A stretch of DNA of 64,000 nt, taken from JAFTYO01 sp045644765 (lineage in GTDB: Bacteria > Pseudomonadota > Alphaproteobacteria > RF32 > CAG-239). This document shows positions 63,791-64,000 of the stretch, piece by piece (position 1 is the stretch's first letter; the number at the start of each line of letters is the position of its first letter). The DNA lies in the NCBI GenBank assembly GCA_045644765.1, contig JAZRHM010000013.1, forward strand, positions 1-64,000, written 5' to 3'. The notes under the pieces were generated by a model. That model did not search any database. It was not told where the DNA came from and saw only the letters and a list, made by a program, of their open reading frames with translations. Made by a program: the position numbers and the translations under genes.

Positions 63791-64000
63791 ATGTCTTTTT
63801 GCCCGCCAAATGCTAACTGTTCGTTGTGTCCTCGTTTGGTTCAATTTCGTAACCAAAATAAATCTAAATTTCCTCATTATCATAATGGGGCTGTTGAATC
63901 TTTTGGGAGCTTAAATGCTCAAATATTGATTGTAGGTTTAGCTCCTGGACTAAATGGAGCAAATCAAACAAATAGACCATTTACCAATGATTACGCCGGA
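63791..64000 (+). CDS. Uracil-DNA glycosylase, family 5 (UdgB-like), 3' truncated
   Basis: Removes uracil (and some deaminated purines in relatives) from DNA. Only the first 70 residues are in the window; AAGGA is 6-7 bases before the ATG. The start has two iron-sulphur Cys pairs in CPPNANCSLCPRLVQF and then ILIVGLAPGLNGANQTNRPFTNDYAG, the family-5 motif A (GLAPG-x-x-GAN-x-T-x-RPF-x-x-DYAG). This separates it from family 4 (GEAPG). The C-terminal active-site loop and remaining Cys are outside the window. Confidence 0.88.
   Translation, partial: MSFCPPNANCSLCPRLVQFRNQNKSKFPHYHNGAVESFGSLNAQILIVGLAPGLNGANQTNRPFTNDYAG

Overview
The window reads as the chromosome of an AT-rich alphaproteobacterium with an anaerobic, probably host- or gut-associated lifestyle. 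The lineage call rests on gene neighbourhoods known from Alphaproteobacteria (mltB-rlpA-dacA-tmk-holB-tatD-MBL; rne next to amiC-mrcA-prfB; the DUF2066 gene followed by a PerM-type gene) and on an RNase E with an acidic S1 insertion and a tryptophan/arginine C-terminal tail. The anaerobic call rests on a full-length pyruvate:ferredoxin oxidoreductase, a Pta-AckA acetate pair and pyruvate phosphate dikinase. The lineage and habitat are inferences; no 16S rRNA or tRNA gene was seen.

Layout. 1-3.7 kb: the end of an autotransporter, an orphan coiled-coil protein, a single-chain glycyl-tRNA synthetase and a HAD phosphatase. 3.7-10.5 kb: a 2,243-residue autotransporter adhesin with chlamydial Pmp-like GGAI/FxxN repeats and two upstream palindromes. 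10.7-13 kb: pta-ackA. 13.1-15.3 kb: DUF2066 protein and PerM-type transporter. 15.3-26 kb: a long minus-strand run with LolD/LolCE, DnaJ, a DHH phosphoesterase, then MBL hydrolase, TatD, HolB, Tmk, PBP5-type carboxypeptidase, RlpA and MltB. 26-29.4 kb: an orphan gene and PPDK. 29.6-35.7 kb: a roughly 2,030-residue protein that appears to join an M48 metallopeptidase to an ABC1/UbiB-type kinase-like region. 35.8-40.7 kb: rplM-rpsI and PFOR. 40.9-44.3 kb: two tandem paralogues with YD/YwqK-like repeats. 44.3-53.8 kb: GNAT, a HAD-like protein, an AsmA/DUF3971 protein, two tiny genes, prfB with its programmed frameshift, PBP1A and AmiC. 54-58.5 kb: rne (with an in-frame TGA), an M48-TPR protease and RuvX/YqgF. 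58.5-63.6 kb: SmpB, bactofilin, M23 peptidase, FtsB-like protein, an MsbA-like exporter and a small outer-membrane barrel. The right edge holds the start of a family-5 uracil-DNA glycosylase.

Much of the housekeeping content serves the cell envelope: peptidoglycan cutting and synthesis (MltB, RlpA, DacA, PBP1A, AmiC, M23, bactofilin), lipoprotein release (LolCDE), lipid or lipid-A traffic (AsmA-like, MsbA-like) and division (FtsB-like). The most unusual content is the M48-ABC1 protein, the tandem repeat-protein paralogues, the block-duplicated adhesin, and two small ORFs tightly coupled between prfB and the AsmA-like gene. Two essential genes carry lesions, an in-frame TGA in rne and a lost stop in rpsI that runs through its own terminator; each is either a real oddity or a sequence error.
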